A DNA stretch of 58,893 nt, from NCBI RefSeq assembly GCF_011516925.1, contig NZ_WOTG01000004.1, positions 1 to 58,893 of the forward strand. Reading direction: 5' to 3'. This DNA is from Acetobacter fabarum. Its GTDB lineage: Bacteria; Pseudomonadota; Alphaproteobacteria; Acetobacterales; Acetobacteraceae. The translations under genes were made by a program, and so were the position numbers. Positions 20,589 through 30,194 of this stretch are shown piece by piece; position 1 is the stretch's first letter, and each line of letters opens with the position of its first letter. Under the pieces are notes generated by a model. The model ran no database searches and was not told where the DNA came from. It worked only from the letters and a program-made list of their open reading frames with translations.

Positions 20589-21518
20589 GTGCCGACCTCC
20601 ATGGATCTTCTTTCCGCACTTCACAGTTTTGTGCGTGTTGCCGCTACAGGCTCATTTTCCGCTGTCTCGCGCGAGACAGGGGTCAGCCAGCCTACAATTT
20701 CGCGCCATATTGCCTTGCTGGAGGCGCATTACGGCACCACGCTGTTTGCGCGTACAACCCGCAGCCTGACCATGACCGAGGACGGTCGCAGCCTGCTCCC
20801 TCATGCCTATGAAGTGCTGGAAATACTGGAAACGGCAGAAACCGTTCTGGGCCGCCGGCGTGCTTCGGTCTCCGGTCTTGTGCGTCTGGGGGTGACCACG
20901 GCCTTTGGCCTGTGTCTGACCCGCAGAATGGGCGAGCTGCTGGACCGCCACCCCGACCTGTCGGTGGAAGTGGTCATGCGCGACTCGTTTGGGGATCTGG
21001 TGGAAGAAGGGCTGGATCTGGCCGTGCGCGTGGGCGAAATTGCTGAGGGCACGCTCATCGCCCGCAAGCTTGGGCTGGTGCATAAGTGGCTGGTGGCGTC
21101 CCCCGCCTGCCTGCAACGCCATAACATGCCAGAGCACCCCCGCGCGCTCACGGAATACCCCGGCGTTGTGTATAATTACGGTTCCAGCCGTCTGGACTGG
21201 AACTTTGAGCGGGATGGGGAAGAAAGCGTTATTGCCCCTGCCGCCGTGTTCCGTGCCAATAGCAGCGAAGCCGTAATGTACGCGGTGGAAGCCGGTATTG
21301 GTGTTGGCCTGCTTCCGGCTTTTCAGGTGCGGGATGCAGTGGCCAGTGGCCGTCTGGTCCGCCTGTTTGCGGACTGGAACATTCCCGGCCTGCCTTTTTA
21401 TGCCGTGCATACCGGCCCACGCACCCTGCCGTTGCGGACCCGCACGGTCATGGATTTTCTGGTCGAGGTTTCAGCCGACCTGCTGCGTGATGGCGGGCTT
21501 TTATCCCCCGTTCTGTAA
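20589..21518 (+). CDS. LysR family transcriptional regulator
   Basis: This 309-residue regulator has the standard two-domain plan. An N-terminal winged helix-turn-helix at residues 5-65 reads LLSALHSFVRVAATGSFSAVSRETGVSQPTISRHIALLE then GTTLFARTTRSLTMTEDG. The effector domain (about 95-300) has the two Rossmann-like halves with SVEVVMRDSFGDLVEEGLDLAVRVGEI and AVEAGIGVGLLPAFQV; it resembles the CrgA/AaeR-like subgroup. The GTG at 20589 has AGGAAA eight bases before it; an ATG at 20601 is the alternative. The target is unclear: the gene is monocistronic, and its upstream 240 bases hold only the previous terminator and its own promoter. No divergent partner gene is present. Confidence 0.93.
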   Translation: MPTSMDLLSALHSFVRVAATGSFSAVSRETGVSQPTISRHIALLEAHYGTTLFARTTRSLTMTEDGRSLLPHAYEVLEILETAETVLGRRRASVSGLVRLGVTTAFGLCLTRRMGELLDRHPDLSVEVVMRDSFGDLVEEGLDLAVRVGEIAEGTLIARKLGLVHKWLVASPACLQRHNMPEHPRALTEYPGVVYNYGSSRLDWNFERDGEESVIAPAAVFRANSSEAVMYAVEAGIGVGLLPAFQVRDAVASGRLVRLFADWNIPGLPFYAVHTGPRTLPLRTRTVMDFLVEVSADLLRDGGLLSPVL

Positions 21519-21563
21519 GGGGGAATAAAAGGGGCGGCCCAGACGGTTGCTCCGGGCCTGCCC
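21499..21563. terminator. Tandem hairpins between convergent LysR gene and the AAA+ operon
   Basis: CTTTTATCCCCC pairs with GGGGGAATAAAAG across the LysR stop codon (21499-21531), and GGGCGGCCC pairs imperfectly with GGGCCTGCCC (21532-21563). Neither has a strong T-tract, so termination is likely but not certain. Confidence 0.45.
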
Positions 21564-21566
21564 GAC

Positions 21567-22532
21567 CTAGCCGTGAAAAGCCGGGTCAATGGCCTCTGTC
21601 GAGGGCGGGGCGTTCTGGGGTAGCTTGTTCTCAAACCCACGTAAGAGCGTTGGCACCCAGCCGCGTAGCCAGGTGTTGGTGCGCTGGACAAAATCCGTAA
21701 CCGCAGCCGAGTCGGACATCCCCGCGCGGGACCAGTTCTCCGGCGCGCCCGGAACGCGGCGGGCTCCTGCTTCTGCCGGGCTGAGCAGCGTATGCACGCT
21801 CATAAAATCCACACCCGTACCGGATTTGCTTTTTTCCACCAGATTCCAGCCTGCATCGACCAGAATGGGGGGCAGGTCAAAACCCATGATGGTCAGGCGC
21901 TGCACGGCGGGTGGGATGTACATCTGGTCACTCAGGAGTGTCTGCAGCGGTTCGTTGGACGTCAGGAACAGGTTGTTCACCACCCGTATGGGGGTGGTCA
22001 TCCAGCATTCGCTGCGGTTGCCATCCTGCGGAGCGGCTTCGTTCATGAAGTTGAAGGAGCTGTGGCATTGCGCCTCAATCATGCTCATGGCGGCAATGGG
22101 CAGGGACTGCGTGGTGGCCTGCGCAATAATCAGCCCGGTTACAATGCCCTGAGCGGAGCGGACATACAGGGTTGTCAGCACTTCCCCGTGCGCCACATCA
22201 TCCTGAAAGTTCACAACCGGGTGCCATTTGCCCGCAGGCAGGGGAAGCTGCCGCCCGGCAAAAACAACCGAGCCTTCAAACTGTGCGTCCATGGGGGGGA
22301 TGGAAACCGTGCGCTGGTCCTCATCGGGGTGCAGGGCATCGCTCGCCTCGGTGCCGCCGAGGGAGGAGGGGAGCATGTGCCGAATCCTGCTGCTGAGTGC
22401 GCCATAGCCCGGCACGCTGGAGGCTAGCCAAGGTGCGGGGAACAGAACGGACAGTGTGCCGCACACGCCTGCGGTTATCAGTGCGGTGCGCCATAACGGG
22501 GCACGGTGCCACAGGCGGGTAAAAGCGGTCAT
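21567..22532 (-). CDS. Membrane-anchored protein of unknown function, third gene of the AAA+ operon
   Basis: The 321-residue protein matches no family I can name. A single N-terminal hydrophobic segment (LWRTALITAGVCGTLSVLFPAPWLA, residues 13-37) anchors it or acts as an uncleaved signal. The rest looks periplasmic: residues 75-190 are rich in beta-strand patterns (TVSIPPMDAQFEGSVVFAGRQLPLPAGKW, GEVLTTLYVRSAQGIVTGLIIAQATTQ), with two cysteines (EAQCHSS and SECWMT) about 22 residues apart that could form a disulphide. A later helix-rich part ends TDFVQRTNTWLRGWVPTLLRGFENKLP. It follows the AAA+ gene by 47 bases on the same strand. I infer a role with that ATPase, but direct contact would need a membrane link because the two main domains are on opposite sides. 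Confidence 0.75.
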   Translation of the reverse strand: MTAFTRLWHRAPLWRTALITAGVCGTLSVLFPAPWLASSVPGYGALSSRIRHMLPSSLGGTEASDALHPDEDQRTVSIPPMDAQFEGSVVFAGRQLPLPAGKWHPVVNFQDDVAHGEVLTTLYVRSAQGIVTGLIIAQATTQSLPIAAMSMIEAQCHSSFNFMNEAAPQDGNRSECWMTTPIRVVNNLFLTSNEPLQTLLSDQMYIPPAVQRLTIMGFDLPPILVDAGWNLVEKSKSGTGVDFMSVHTLLSPAEAGARRVPGAPENWSRAGMSDSAAVTDFVQRTNTWLRGWVPTLLRGFENKLPQNAPPSTEAIDPAFHG

Positions 22533-22579
22533 GCGGTAGCCTTGGTTATGTGGGCGGCGTTGGAGGGTGGTTTGCCGGG

Positions 22580-23854
22580 TCAGGGGGTCAGGCGGGCATG
22601 CAGCCCGTCATCACGGTTGTCGGCCACTTTGGCGACAACCGTGCCGTCGTCCTCCTTGACCAGCCGGACCATGGTAGCCCCCTGCTGGCGGGCAATAATA
22701 AGGGACTCGCTGATCATGTCCTCAATAGAGCGGACCAGATCACGCGCGGAGGCGGCATCCCCCATACGGCTCTGGCGGCGCATCACATCCAGCAGCAGGG
22801 AGGCGTCAATCCCGCTGGTTTCCACCTTCAGGCCGTAGCCTTCGATCATGGCTTCAATTTCCAGCGCGCCAACACGGGCAATATCCAGCCCACGCAGGGT
22901 GCGGAAGACAAAAATACGGTCCAGACGGTTCAGCACTTCGGGGGCAAAGCCAGCCTGACGCAGGGCCTCGACCGATTCGGCACGCATGCGGTCGGGGTCA
23001 TCATGCAGACGGTCGGCAATTTCGGTCAGGGCGTCGGTGGCAATGTTGGAGGTCAGCACAAAAATGGCCCGCACGGTGGAAATCTGCTGCCCGGTGGAGG
23101 CCTCGGTAATGTGGCCGTCGTTCCATGCGGTCAGGAACTTCTTGAACACATCGGGGTGGGCTTTTTCAATTTCGTCCAGCAGCACCACGGCATCGGGCTT
23201 TTCCTTCAGCCCGCCGGTCAGCTTGCCGTAGGTGTCCGAGCCGACATAGCCTTTGGGCGAGCCAAAAAGCTGGGTGGCGGCGTGGGGGCTGCTCATCTGC
23301 GTCATGTCAAAATGCAGCAGGGGGCGTTCGAGCTGGCGGGCCATCTGCTTGGCCAGATAGGTTTTGCCCGTGCCCGGAGGCCCGGCGAGCAAAAAGATGC
23401 CAACCGGCTTGCCACGCACCTGTAGCGCCAGGCGGCGGCGGAGCTGGACGGCAATATCCTCGCACACCTGGTCCTGCCCGATCACGCGGGCACGCAGGTT
23501 TGCGGCCAGTTCCTCGGCGTCTATGGTGGTTTCGCGCTGTTCACGCGCAAGCATTTCTTCCAGTTCGGCGCGATTGGTCAGTCTGGCAAGAACGTCCATG
23601 ATGAATCCCCGTCGGCGTAGTAGCCCTTTGCGGGCCAGATGTTCGGCCCGAGTTTCAAACAGCAGTCCCGCAACACTCAGCACAAGGCCGGATGCCGCCA
23701 GAACAGGCCAGGCAGATGCACACCATTGCAGCACATGGGCCACGGAATGCAGGGAAAGATGCAGGCTGAGCGCGATCTGGATGCTGGCGAGCACCAGAAA
23801 AATCACCATCATCAGCGGCATCAGCCGGTTTAATGCGGGGAGCAGACCCTTCAT
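22580..23854 (-). CDS. Membrane-anchored AAA+ ATPase with a ClpB-D2-like module
   Basis: The 424-residue protein has two N-terminal helices (about residues 12-34 and 44-66), a short coiled linker (AELEEMLAREQRETTIDAEELAANLRARVIGQ) and a Clp/Hsp100 second-domain ATPase. Walker A is GPPGTGKT (near 155), the pore loop is GYVGSDTYG, Walker B is VVLLDEIEKAH, sensor 1 is LTSN, the arginine-finger region is EVLNRLDRIFVF, and sensor 2 is probably SARDLVRSIED. All parts needed for substrate threading seem present, but there is no N-domain, no D1 ring, no zinc finger and no IGF/IGL ClpP-docking loop that I can see. The ATPase faces the cytoplasm. Its start overlaps the preceding gene by four bases. Likely role: unfoldase or remodelling motor at the inner membrane; target unknown. 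Confidence 0.88.
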   Translation of the reverse strand: MKGLLPALNRLMPLMMVIFLVLASIQIALSLHLSLHSVAHVLQWCASAWPVLAASGLVLSVAGLLFETRAEHLARKGLLRRRGFIMDVLARLTNRAELEEMLAREQRETTIDAEELAANLRARVIGQDQVCEDIAVQLRRRLALQVRGKPVGIFLLAGPPGTGKTYLAKQMARQLERPLLHFDMTQMSSPHAATQLFGSPKGYVGSDTYGKLTGGLKEKPDAVVLLDEIEKAHPDVFKKFLTAWNDGHITEASTGQQISTVRAIFVLTSNIATDALTEIADRLHDDPDRMRAESVEALRQAGFAPEVLNRLDRIFVFRTLRGLDIARVGALEIEAMIEGYGLKVETSGIDASLLLDVMRRQSRMGDAASARDLVRSIEDMISESLIIARQQGATMVRLVKEDDGTVVAKVADNRDDGLHARLTP

Positions 23855-24438
23855 TGCGCGATCACCGTAAGTGCAAGGGTATCCCCCTGTTTATAAAGAA
23901 CGGGCAGGGGCATGGGGCCAAAGGCCGTTATGGCACCACTGCCAATTCCCGCCGGGCCGGGTGGCGCTGCAGGAATAACTTCAACATGCCCGCTCACACT
24001 TATGGGCAGGATAACCGTTGTGGGCTTGGCCGTAAGCCCGACACTTTGCTGCCATGGGCCACAGACAAGGGTAATCATGCCGCCAGCCCCGGTGGCATCA
24101 TAGACCGGCATGGCCACCAGCCGCACATCCCGCCGTTTGACCGCGGCCAGAATATCCGCCTGCTGCTGGGCGGAAAAGCTGGAGCCCGCCAGTGCCTGCG
24201 CCGCATTCTGCGGGGCAATCACATTCAGGGGCAGCCCCATGCGCTGGGAGTCGTCACCAGTAACGGACTCGGCGCCCACAGCCGGGCCGGAGGTGTTTTT
24301 GCCCGCACCATAAAAGTGCAGCCCGGCCCCTGCCATAAGCACGCAGGCCGCCATACCAATAAGCCCGAGCCGCAGATTGGAGGGTTTTTCAGCCGTCTGG
24401 GGCTGCGGCTGCCATGCCGGGTCCGGCTTGTTCTGCAT
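23851..24438 (-). CDS. Single-span membrane protein of unknown function, first gene of the AAA+ operon
   Basis: The 195-residue protein starts at the ATG at 24438, which has AAGGAG upstream; the longer open frame to 24993 runs antisense into rimP and is not believed. Residues 1-23 are polar and Pro/Gln-rich (cytoplasmic), a helix spans about 25-45 (LGLIGMAACVLMAGAGLHFYGAG), and the remainder is periplasmic. That part has a helical segment (AAQALAGSSFSAQQQADILAAVKRRDVRLVAMPVYDATG), then beta-rich sequence with a single Cys in ITLVCGPW. The architecture, a short cytoplasmic tail, one span and a periplasmic domain, recalls accessory proteins of envelope machines. It overlaps the AAA+ gene by four bases (ATGA), so the two are translationally coupled. 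No family recognised. Confidence 0.75.
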   Translation of the reverse strand: MQNKPDPAWQPQPQTAEKPSNLRLGLIGMAACVLMAGAGLHFYGAGKNTSGPAVGAESVTGDDSQRMGLPLNVIAPQNAAQALAGSSFSAQQQADILAAVKRRDVRLVAMPVYDATGAGGMITLVCGPWQQSVGLTAKPTTVILPISVSGHVEVIPAAPPGPAGIGSGAITAFGPMPLPVLYKQGDTLALTVIAQ

Positions 24439-24668
24439 GATAACGGTCAGTCTCCTTGCCTTGGGTAGTGGAGCGTTGCAGATATGTCGCAGCCAAAGCA
24501 ATAAAAGCATGTCTGTGGGTTGGCGCAATGCGCAAAACTGGTCCAGCCATAATTTATTTTTTATGGTCCATCGCGCACAAACAGGGGGGCTGTGGTTTCT
24601 GCCCTTGCAGTCTGTGCCTTTGTGCACTAGATAAAGCATCATCCTTCTCAATTTGAATGACGTTTCGG

Positions 24669-24697
24669 GGGGTGGCCTTAGAAGGGCCGCCTTTTTT
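24669..24697 (+). terminator. Terminator-like hairpin in the leader of the rimP-nusA-infB operon
   Basis: GGTGGCC and GGCCGCC pair (one G-U) across TTAGAAG, followed by TTTTTT. No plus-strand gene lies upstream in the 230 bases back to the divergent operon, so it would act on the leader of the rimP operon itself. This suggests attenuation or autoregulation. Confidence 0.55.
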
Positions 24698-24700
24698 GCT

Positions 24701-25279
24701 TTGGACAAAGATATTTCTGCCCATTCCGGCCTTGAAGGCCGCCTGCTCGCACTGATTGCCCCTGCCGTAGAGGAAATGGGGTACGAAATCGTGCGCGTGG
24801 CAGTGCTTGGGCGTGAGCGCCCTACGGTGCAGATCATGGCTGACCGCGCAGACGGAATGTTGATCAATGTTGAAGATTGTGAGCGAATCAGCCACGCTGT
24901 AGGCGCTGTGCTGGACGTGGAAGACCCCATTCCGGGGGCATGGACGCTGGAAGTGTCCTCCGCCGGAATCGACCGCCCGCTCACACGCGCCAAGGACTGG
25001 ACCCGCTTTGCAGGGCATCAGGCCAAGGCAGAAGTTCTGGTCCCCATTGAAGGGCGGCGTCGCTTTGCCGGTATTTCTCTGGGGTCTGATGGAACAGTGG
25101 CCCGTATGCGCCTGGATGACGGCACGGAAGTGGCTCTGCCACTGGCCGAAATCCGCAAGGCGCGACTGGTGCTGACCGATGCGCTGATTGAAGACAGCGC
25201 CCGTATGGTACAGCCTGCATCGGATGCAGGTGTGGAGCAGGATGGCAAAAAAGAGCCGCCTGCTTCCAAGGTGCATTGA
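24701..25279 (+). CDS. rimP: Ribosome maturation factor RimP
   Basis: The protein has about 192 residues from the TTG at 24701, needed for maturation of the 30S subunit. The family blocks are [40 protein letters not shown], the C-x-x-I-S region [44 protein letters not shown], and a C-terminal Sm-like barrel ([32 protein letters not shown]). No ATG is available at the right place. An upstream TTG at 24653 is in frame but would put a terminator-like hairpin inside the gene, so 24701 is preferred; both lack a convincing Shine-Dalgarno. First gene of rimP-nusA-ylxR-infB-rbfA. The tail is charged and variable. Confidence 0.9.
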   Translation: MDKDISAHSGLEGRLLALIAPAVEEMGYEIVRVAVLGRERPTVQIMADRADGMLINVEDCERISHAVGAVLDVEDPIPGAWTLEVSSAGIDRPLTRAKDWTRFAGHQAKAEVLVPIEGRRRFAGISLGSDGTVARMRLDDGTEVALPLAEIRKARLVLTDALIEDSARMVQPASDAGVEQDGKKEPPASKVH

Positions 25280-25309
25280 TAAAGCTGCCTGTTTTGGAGA
25301 GCTGAGAGC

Positions 25310-26857
25310 ATGGATACCTCCGTTTCCCGTCCTGAACTGCTGCTGGTGGCAGACGCTGTTTCACGCGAAAAGGGCATTGACCGTGAAGAGGTTCTGGAGG
25401 CCATGGAGCAGGCCATCCAGAAGGCTGGCCGCGCCAAATACGGGCACGAAAAGGACATTCGCGCCACAATCGACCGCCGCTCGGGCGAGGTTCGCCTTTC
25501 CCGCTGGACGGAAGTTGTGGATCAGGTGGAGAACGAGGACGCACAGATCGCCCTCTCCATTGCCCGCAAGTTCCGCCCCGAAATTCAGGTTGGTGAATAT
25601 CTGATCGACCCGCTGCCCCCGATCGACTTCGGGCGTATTGCGGCCCAGACCGCCAAGCAGGTTATTGTGCAGCGCGTGCGTGAATACGAACGCAAACGCC
25701 AGTACAACGAGTTCAAGGACCGCGTAGGCGAAATCGTCAACGGCACCGTCAAACGGACCGAATACGGCAACCTGCTGGTTGAAATTGGCTCTGCCGAAGC
25801 GCTGCTGCGCCGCGATGAGCTGATCCCGCGTGAGACATTCCGTAACTCCGACCGCGTGCGCGCCTACATCTATGATGTGCGTGATGAACCGCGCGGCCCG
25901 CAGGTTTTCCTGTCCCGCACACATCCGGCCTTTTTGGCCAAGCTGTTTGCGCAGGAAGTACCCGAAATTTATGACGGGATCATCGAAATCAAGGCCGTGG
26001 CCCGTGACCCCGGCTCCCGCGCCAAAATGGCCGTGATCTCGCGCGATGCCTCCATTGACCCGGTCGGGGCCTGCGTTGGTATGCGCGGCTCGCGCGTGCA
26101 GGCTGTTGTGGCCGAATTGCAGGGCGAAAAAATCGACATTATCCCCTGGAGCCCGCAGGCCGCGACCTTTGTGGTCAACGCTCTGGCTCCGGCTGAAGTC
26201 AGCAAGGTGGTGATGGACGAGGAAGCCGGGCGTGTTGAAGTTGTGGTGCCGGATGACCAGCTCTCCCTCGCCATTGGTCGGCGCGGGCAGAACGTGCGTC
26301 TGGCCAGCCAGCTGACGCGCTGGGACATTGACATCCTGACCGAAGCGGAAGAATCCGAACGCCGTCAGGAAGAATTCCGCCGTCGTAGCGGCCAGTTTGT
26401 TGAAGCGCTTGACGTGGATGACGTGATTGCTGGCCTGCTGGTGACCGAAGGCTACCACAGCATCGAGGAACTGGCTTTTGCCGACCCCGATGAACTGGTG
26501 GGCATTGAAGGCTTTGACGAATCGGTGGTGCAGGAACTGGTCCAGCGCGCCGAAGGTCACCTTGTCCGGCAGGAAGAAAAGCTGGATGAGCGCCGTCAGG
26601 AGCTTGGTGTTACCGACGATATTGCAAATATGGGTGTGTTCACCAACCAGATGCTTGTGACTCTGGGCGAAAAGGGTGTAAAAACTCTGGACGACCTTGG
26701 TGACCTGGCTGGCGATGAGCTGGTCGAAATTCTGGGGTCGGATGCCATAGAAGAAGACGCCGCCAATGAGATCATCATGGCAGCGCGTGCGCACTGGTTT
26801 GAGGGTGAAGAGGGTGCAACCCCTTCCTCCACGCCAGAAGGCGGGGCAGGCGTCTGA
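25310..26857 (+). CDS. nusA: Transcription termination/antitermination factor NusA
   Basis: The 515-residue protein binds RNA polymerase and nascent RNA, modulating pausing, termination and antitermination. Residues 1-130 are the polymerase-binding N-domain ([27 protein letters not shown]). An S1 domain follows (about 135-200; [31 protein letters not shown]). KH1 carries [20 protein letters not shown]2 carries [16 protein letters not shown]. The acidic C-terminal part contains two helix-hairpin-helix-like repeats ([24 protein letters not shown] and [21 protein letters not shown]), as in Escherichia coli and alphaproteobacteria. Located 30 bases after rimP and 14 before ylxR in the classical operon. 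NusA may act back on the leader hairpin at 24669-24697. Confidence 0.98.
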   Translation: MDTSVSRPELLLVADAVSREKGIDREEVLEAMEQAIQKAGRAKYGHEKDIRATIDRRSGEVRLSRWTEVVDQVENEDAQIALSIARKFRPEIQVGEYLIDPLPPIDFGRIAAQTAKQVIVQRVREYERKRQYNEFKDRVGEIVNGTVKRTEYGNLLVEIGSAEALLRRDELIPRETFRNSDRVRAYIYDVRDEPRGPQVFLSRTHPAFLAKLFAQEVPEIYDGIIEIKAVARDPGSRAKMAVISRDASIDPVGACVGMRGSRVQAVVAELQGEKIDIIPWSPQAATFVVNALAPAEVSKVVMDEEAGRVEVVVPDDQLSLAIGRRGQNVRLASQLTRWDIDILTEAEESERRQEEFRRRSGQFVEALDVDDVIAGLLVTEGYHSIEELAFADPDELVGIEGFDESVVQELVQRAEGHLVRQEEKLDERRQELGVTDDIANMGVFTNQMLVTLGEKGVKTLDDLGDLAGDELVEILGSDAIEEDAANEIIMAARAHWFEGEEGATPSSTPEGGAGV

Positions 26858-26871
26858 GGCCTTGATACAGG

Positions 26872-27522
26872 GTGGGTGGTGATTTCTTGCCAGCAGCAGA
26901 AGAGAAGGGCAGCCTCCGCAGGTGCGCAGTCACGCGGGAGGAAGGTATTCCGGCTCAGATGGTGCGGTTTGTTATCTCACCCTCATCCATAGTCGTCCCT
27001 GATCTGGACGCGCGTCTGCCGGGACGGGGAATATGGTTGAGTGCCCGCCGGGATGTGATAGAACAGGCCAGCAAACGCGGCGTGTTCGCACGCTCTGCGC
27101 GGATGCAGGTCAAGGTGCCGGAAGATCTTCTCTCTCAGGTGGAAGTAGGTCTGCACCGGCGGATGATAGAAGTGGTTGGGCTTGCGCGCCGCGCTGGTCA
27201 GGCCATTAGTGGCTTCGTTAAGGTGCGCGAATGGGTTATGCAGCGTCGTGCTGCTGTTATCGTTCACGCATCGGACGGAAGCAGGGAAGAACTGGACCGC
27301 CTGATTTCGGGCGGGCGGGATATTCCTGTCGTTGATGCGTTGTCGTCGGAAGAACTGGCTAAGGTTTTCGGGCGTGAACGTGTTGTGAATGTGGCGCTGG
27401 CGGCCGGCGGGCTGGCTACGCGTCTTTGTTGTGAAAACAGACGTTTTGCGGGGGTGGCCGTTGGCGATCCCCGGGTCTGCCGGACCTTTCCGGCGGATGG
27501 GTGTGAACAGGCGGGTCAATGA
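26872..27522 (+). CDS. ylxR: YlxR-type RNA-binding protein fused to an L7Ae-like domain
   Basis: The 216-residue protein has two domains. Residues about 12-85 are a YlxR (DUF448) domain with the signature [21 protein letters not shown], and [17 protein letters not shown]. Residues about 100-190 resemble an L7Ae/L30e fold ([75 protein letters not shown]). Gram-positive bacteria encode YlxR and YlxQ as separate genes in the same operon position; fusions are usual in alphaproteobacteria. YlxR is a nucleoid-associated or RNA-binding regulator in some bacteria; its function here is not known. The GTG at 26872 is the first start after nusA; its ribosome site is poor. The gene overlaps infB by four bases. 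Confidence 0.88.
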   Translation: MGGDFLPAAEEKGSLRRCAVTREEGIPAQMVRFVISPSSIVVPDLDARLPGRGIWLSARRDVIEQASKRGVFARSARMQVKVPEDLLSQVEVGLHRRMIEVVGLARRAGQAISGFVKVREWVMQRRAAVIVHASDGSREELDRLISGGRDIPVVDALSSEELAKVFGRERVVNVALAAGGLATRLCCENRRFAGVAVGDPRVCRTFPADGCEQAGQ

Positions 27523-30194
27523 GCGAAGGCAAGGATCAGGATCAGGGTAAGGGGCGTTTGTCCCTTCGGCCGGCAGGGCGTCCGGAGGTCGGACGGACGG
27601 TTGATGCCGGGTCCGTGCGGCAAAGTTTCAGTCATGGGCGTTCAAAGGTCGTGCAGGTGGAAGTGCGTAAAAAACGTGGTCCTTCCCCGGCTGGCGCTGG
27701 TGGGCGCTCCGGTGGTTCCCGCGCAGGTGGCGGCCGTACCCTGACCGCAGCCGAACTGGCCATGCGCCAGCGCGTGCTTCAGGAACAGAAGAAAGAGGCA
27801 GAAGACGCCGAACGGCGTGATGCCGAGCGGCGCGAAGCCGAGAAGATTCGTATTCTTTCCGCGGCTGAAGAGGCACGCCGGAAGGAAGAGGAAGACAAGC
27901 GTCTGGCCGAAGAGCGCGCCGCCGAAGAGGCCGCCGCAAGCGATGCCGAACGCAAGGCCCGCATTGATGCGATCAAGCCGATCGAGGTCAAGGCACCTGT
28001 TGTGTCTGCCGTGCCAATTCCCGGTGAAGTAACACTCGCACCGCCTGCCGGGCGCCTGCGCCCGCTGGCTGAACGTGCGATCATGCCGGCCAAGCCGCTC
28101 AAGCCTGCCGCGCCTGCTCGCACGCCTGCTGCTGCTCCCGCAGCGGAAAAGGACGTCAGTGCCGCCCAGACCCTGCGCCTGCGCAGCGGCCGTGGCACGG
28201 AAGGCGAGGAAGAACAGCGCCGTGGCCCAGCCCGTAACAAGGCCGTGCCGCCGCGCAAGAACAGCAGTGGCCGCAAGGGTGATACCGGCGGTGGCCGCCG
28301 TGCAGGCCGGATTGACGTGCAGGCCGCGATTGAGGGGGATGACGACAAAACCCGCTCGCTCGCATCCGTACGCCGCCAGCGTGAGCGTGAACGCCGTCAG
28401 GCCGAGCTGGAACGCCTGCGTTCCGATCAGGTCAAGGTTGTGCGTGACGTTATCCTGCCCGAAACCATTACGGTGCAGGAACTGGCCAACCGTATGGCAG
28501 CCCGTCAGGGTGAAGTGATCAAGGCGCTCATGAAAATGGGTGTCATGGCCACTGTAACCCAGAGCATTGATGCCGATACGGCGGAACTGGTGGTGGAAGA
28601 ATTCGGCCACCGTGTACGTCGCGTTTCCGAAGCGGATGTGGAACTGGGTATTGAGGGCGTGGAAGACACGACCGAAGATATGCTGCCCCGTCCGCCTGTG
28701 GTGACCATCATGGGGCATGTCGATCACGGCAAGACCTCCCTGCTGGACGCCCTGCGCACAACGGACGTGGCAGCGGGTGAAGCCGGTGGCATTACCCAGC
28801 ATATCGGTGCTTATCAGGTTACACTGGAATCCGGTGCCAAGATCACCTTCCTTGACACACCCGGACATGAGGCCTTTACGGCCATGCGTGCCCGTGGCGC
28901 GTCCATTACGGACGTGGTGGTGCTGGTGGTTGCGGCGGATGACGGCGTCATGCCGCAGACGATCGAGGCCATCAAGCACGCCAAGGCTGCCAATGTGCCC
29001 ATGATCATTGCCATCAACAAGATGGACAAGCCCGGCGCCAAGCCTGACCGCGTACGTCAGGACCTGCTGCAGCACGAGATCGTGGTCGAATCCATGGGTG
29101 GTGACGTGATGGACATTGAAGTGTCCGCACGCCAGCGCATGGGGCTGGACAAGCTGGAAGAAGGCATTCTGCTTCAGGCAGAAATTCTGGAACTCCAGGC
29201 CAACCCCGACCGTGCAGCCGAAGGTGCCGTGATCGAAAGCCGTCTGGACCGTGGTCGCGGTTCCGTGGCGTCCGTGCTGGTGCAGAAGGGTACGCTGCGC
29301 AAGGGTGACATTGTGGTTGCCGGTGCAGAATGGGGCCGTGTGCGCGCTCTGGTTGATGACCGTGGTCGTCAGGTGGAAGTGGCTGGCCCGTCCATGCCGG
29401 TGGAAATTCTCGGACTGTCCGGGGTTCCCGCTGCTGGTGCACCGTTTGTGGTCGTGGAAAACGAAAACCGTGCCCGTGAGATTTCCGAGTTCCGCCAGCG
29501 TAAGCTGAAGGAACATCAGGTTGCCGGGCAGGCTGCGGCCCGCGGCACGCTTGACCAGATGCTGGCCCGTATTCAGGCCGGTGTGCAGAAGGAAGTCTCC
29601 GTCCTGATCAAGGCGGACGTGCAGGGTTCGGCCGAAGCACTGCAAACCACGGTGCTCAAGCTGGCTAACGAAGAAGTGGGCGTGCGCGTTCTCAATGCCT
29701 CGGTTGGCCAGATCACGGAAAGTGATGTGCAGCTTGCCAAGGCATCGGATGCGGTCATTGTTGCCTTTAACGTGCGTGCAACCTCTCAGGCGCGGCTGCT
29801 GGCCCAGCGTGAAGGGGTGGACATCCACTACTACTCCATCATCTATCAGGTGGCGGACGACGTGGAACTGCTCGTACGTGGCAAGATGGCGCCCAAGCAT
29901 CGTGAAAAGTTCCTTGGCTACGCCGAAATCCGCAAGGTTTTCGAAATCAGCAAGGTTGGCAAGGTGGCCGGTTGCTTCGTGACCGATGGCGTTGTCAAAC
30001 GTGGCTGTGGCGTGCGTCTGCTGCGTGATGGTGTGGTGATCCATGAAGGTGATCTGAGCCAGCTCAAGCGCTTCAAGGACGACCAGAAGGAAGTGACCAA
30101 GGGTTACGAATGTGGTCTTTCCTTTGCAGGCTACAACGATCTGCGCGAAGGCGATGTGGTGGAATGCTTTGAAAGCGAGTTAATTCCAGCATGA
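27519..30194 (+). CDS. infB: Translation initiation factor IF-2
   Basis: The 891-residue GTPase places initiator tRNA on the 30S subunit and helps subunit joining. The first 380 residues are the long, low-conservation N-part: basic, Ala/Pro-rich, with a charged coiled-coil run (residues 75-150, [21 protein letters not shown]). Then comes the IF2N segment [29 protein letters not shown] and the G domain with GHVDHGKTS (G1), [12 protein letters not shown] (switch 1), DTPGHEAF (G3) and NKMD (G4). The C-terminal domains end in [30 protein letters not shown]. Start codon overlaps the ylxR stop (ATGA) and its stop overlaps rbfA. Confidence 0.98.
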   Translation: MSEGKDQDQGKGRLSLRPAGRPEVGRTVDAGSVRQSFSHGRSKVVQVEVRKKRGPSPAGAGGRSGGSRAGGGRTLTAAELAMRQRVLQEQKKEAEDAERRDAERREAEKIRILSAAEEARRKEEEDKRLAEERAAEEAAASDAERKARIDAIKPIEVKAPVVSAVPIPGEVTLAPPAGRLRPLAERAIMPAKPLKPAAPARTPAAAPAAEKDVSAAQTLRLRSGRGTEGEEEQRRGPARNKAVPPRKNSSGRKGDTGGGRRAGRIDVQAAIEGDDDKTRSLASVRRQRERERRQAELERLRSDQVKVVRDVILPETITVQELANRMAARQGEVIKALMKMGVMATVTQSIDADTAELVVEEFGHRVRRVSEADVELGIEGVEDTTEDMLPRPPVVTIMGHVDHGKTSLLDALRTTDVAAGEAGGITQHIGAYQVTLESGAKITFLDTPGHEAFTAMRARGASITDVVVLVVAADDGVMPQTIEAIKHAKAANVPMIIAINKMDKPGAKPDRVRQDLLQHEIVVESMGGDVMDIEVSARQRMGLDKLEEGILLQAEILELQANPDRAAEGAVIESRLDRGRGSVASVLVQKGTLRKGDIVVAGAEWGRVRALVDDRGRQVEVAGPSMPVEILGLSGVPAAGAPFVVVENENRAREISEFRQRKLKEHQVAGQAAARGTLDQMLARIQAGVQKEVSVLIKADVQGSAEALQTTVLKLANEEVGVRVLNASVGQITESDVQLAKASDAVIVAFNVRATSQARLLAQREGVDIHYYSIIYQVADDVELLVRGKMAPKHREKFLGYAEIRKVFEISKVGKVAGCFVTDGVVKRGCGVRLLRDGVVIHEGDLSQLKRFKDDQKEVTKGYECGLSFAGYNDLREGDVVECFESELIPA

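Noticed and set aside
23851..24993. A 380-codon version of the first AAA+ operon protein, starting at 24993
   Set aside because: The extra part is antisense to rimP and the downstream ATG at 24438 has a good AAGGAG site directly before it.
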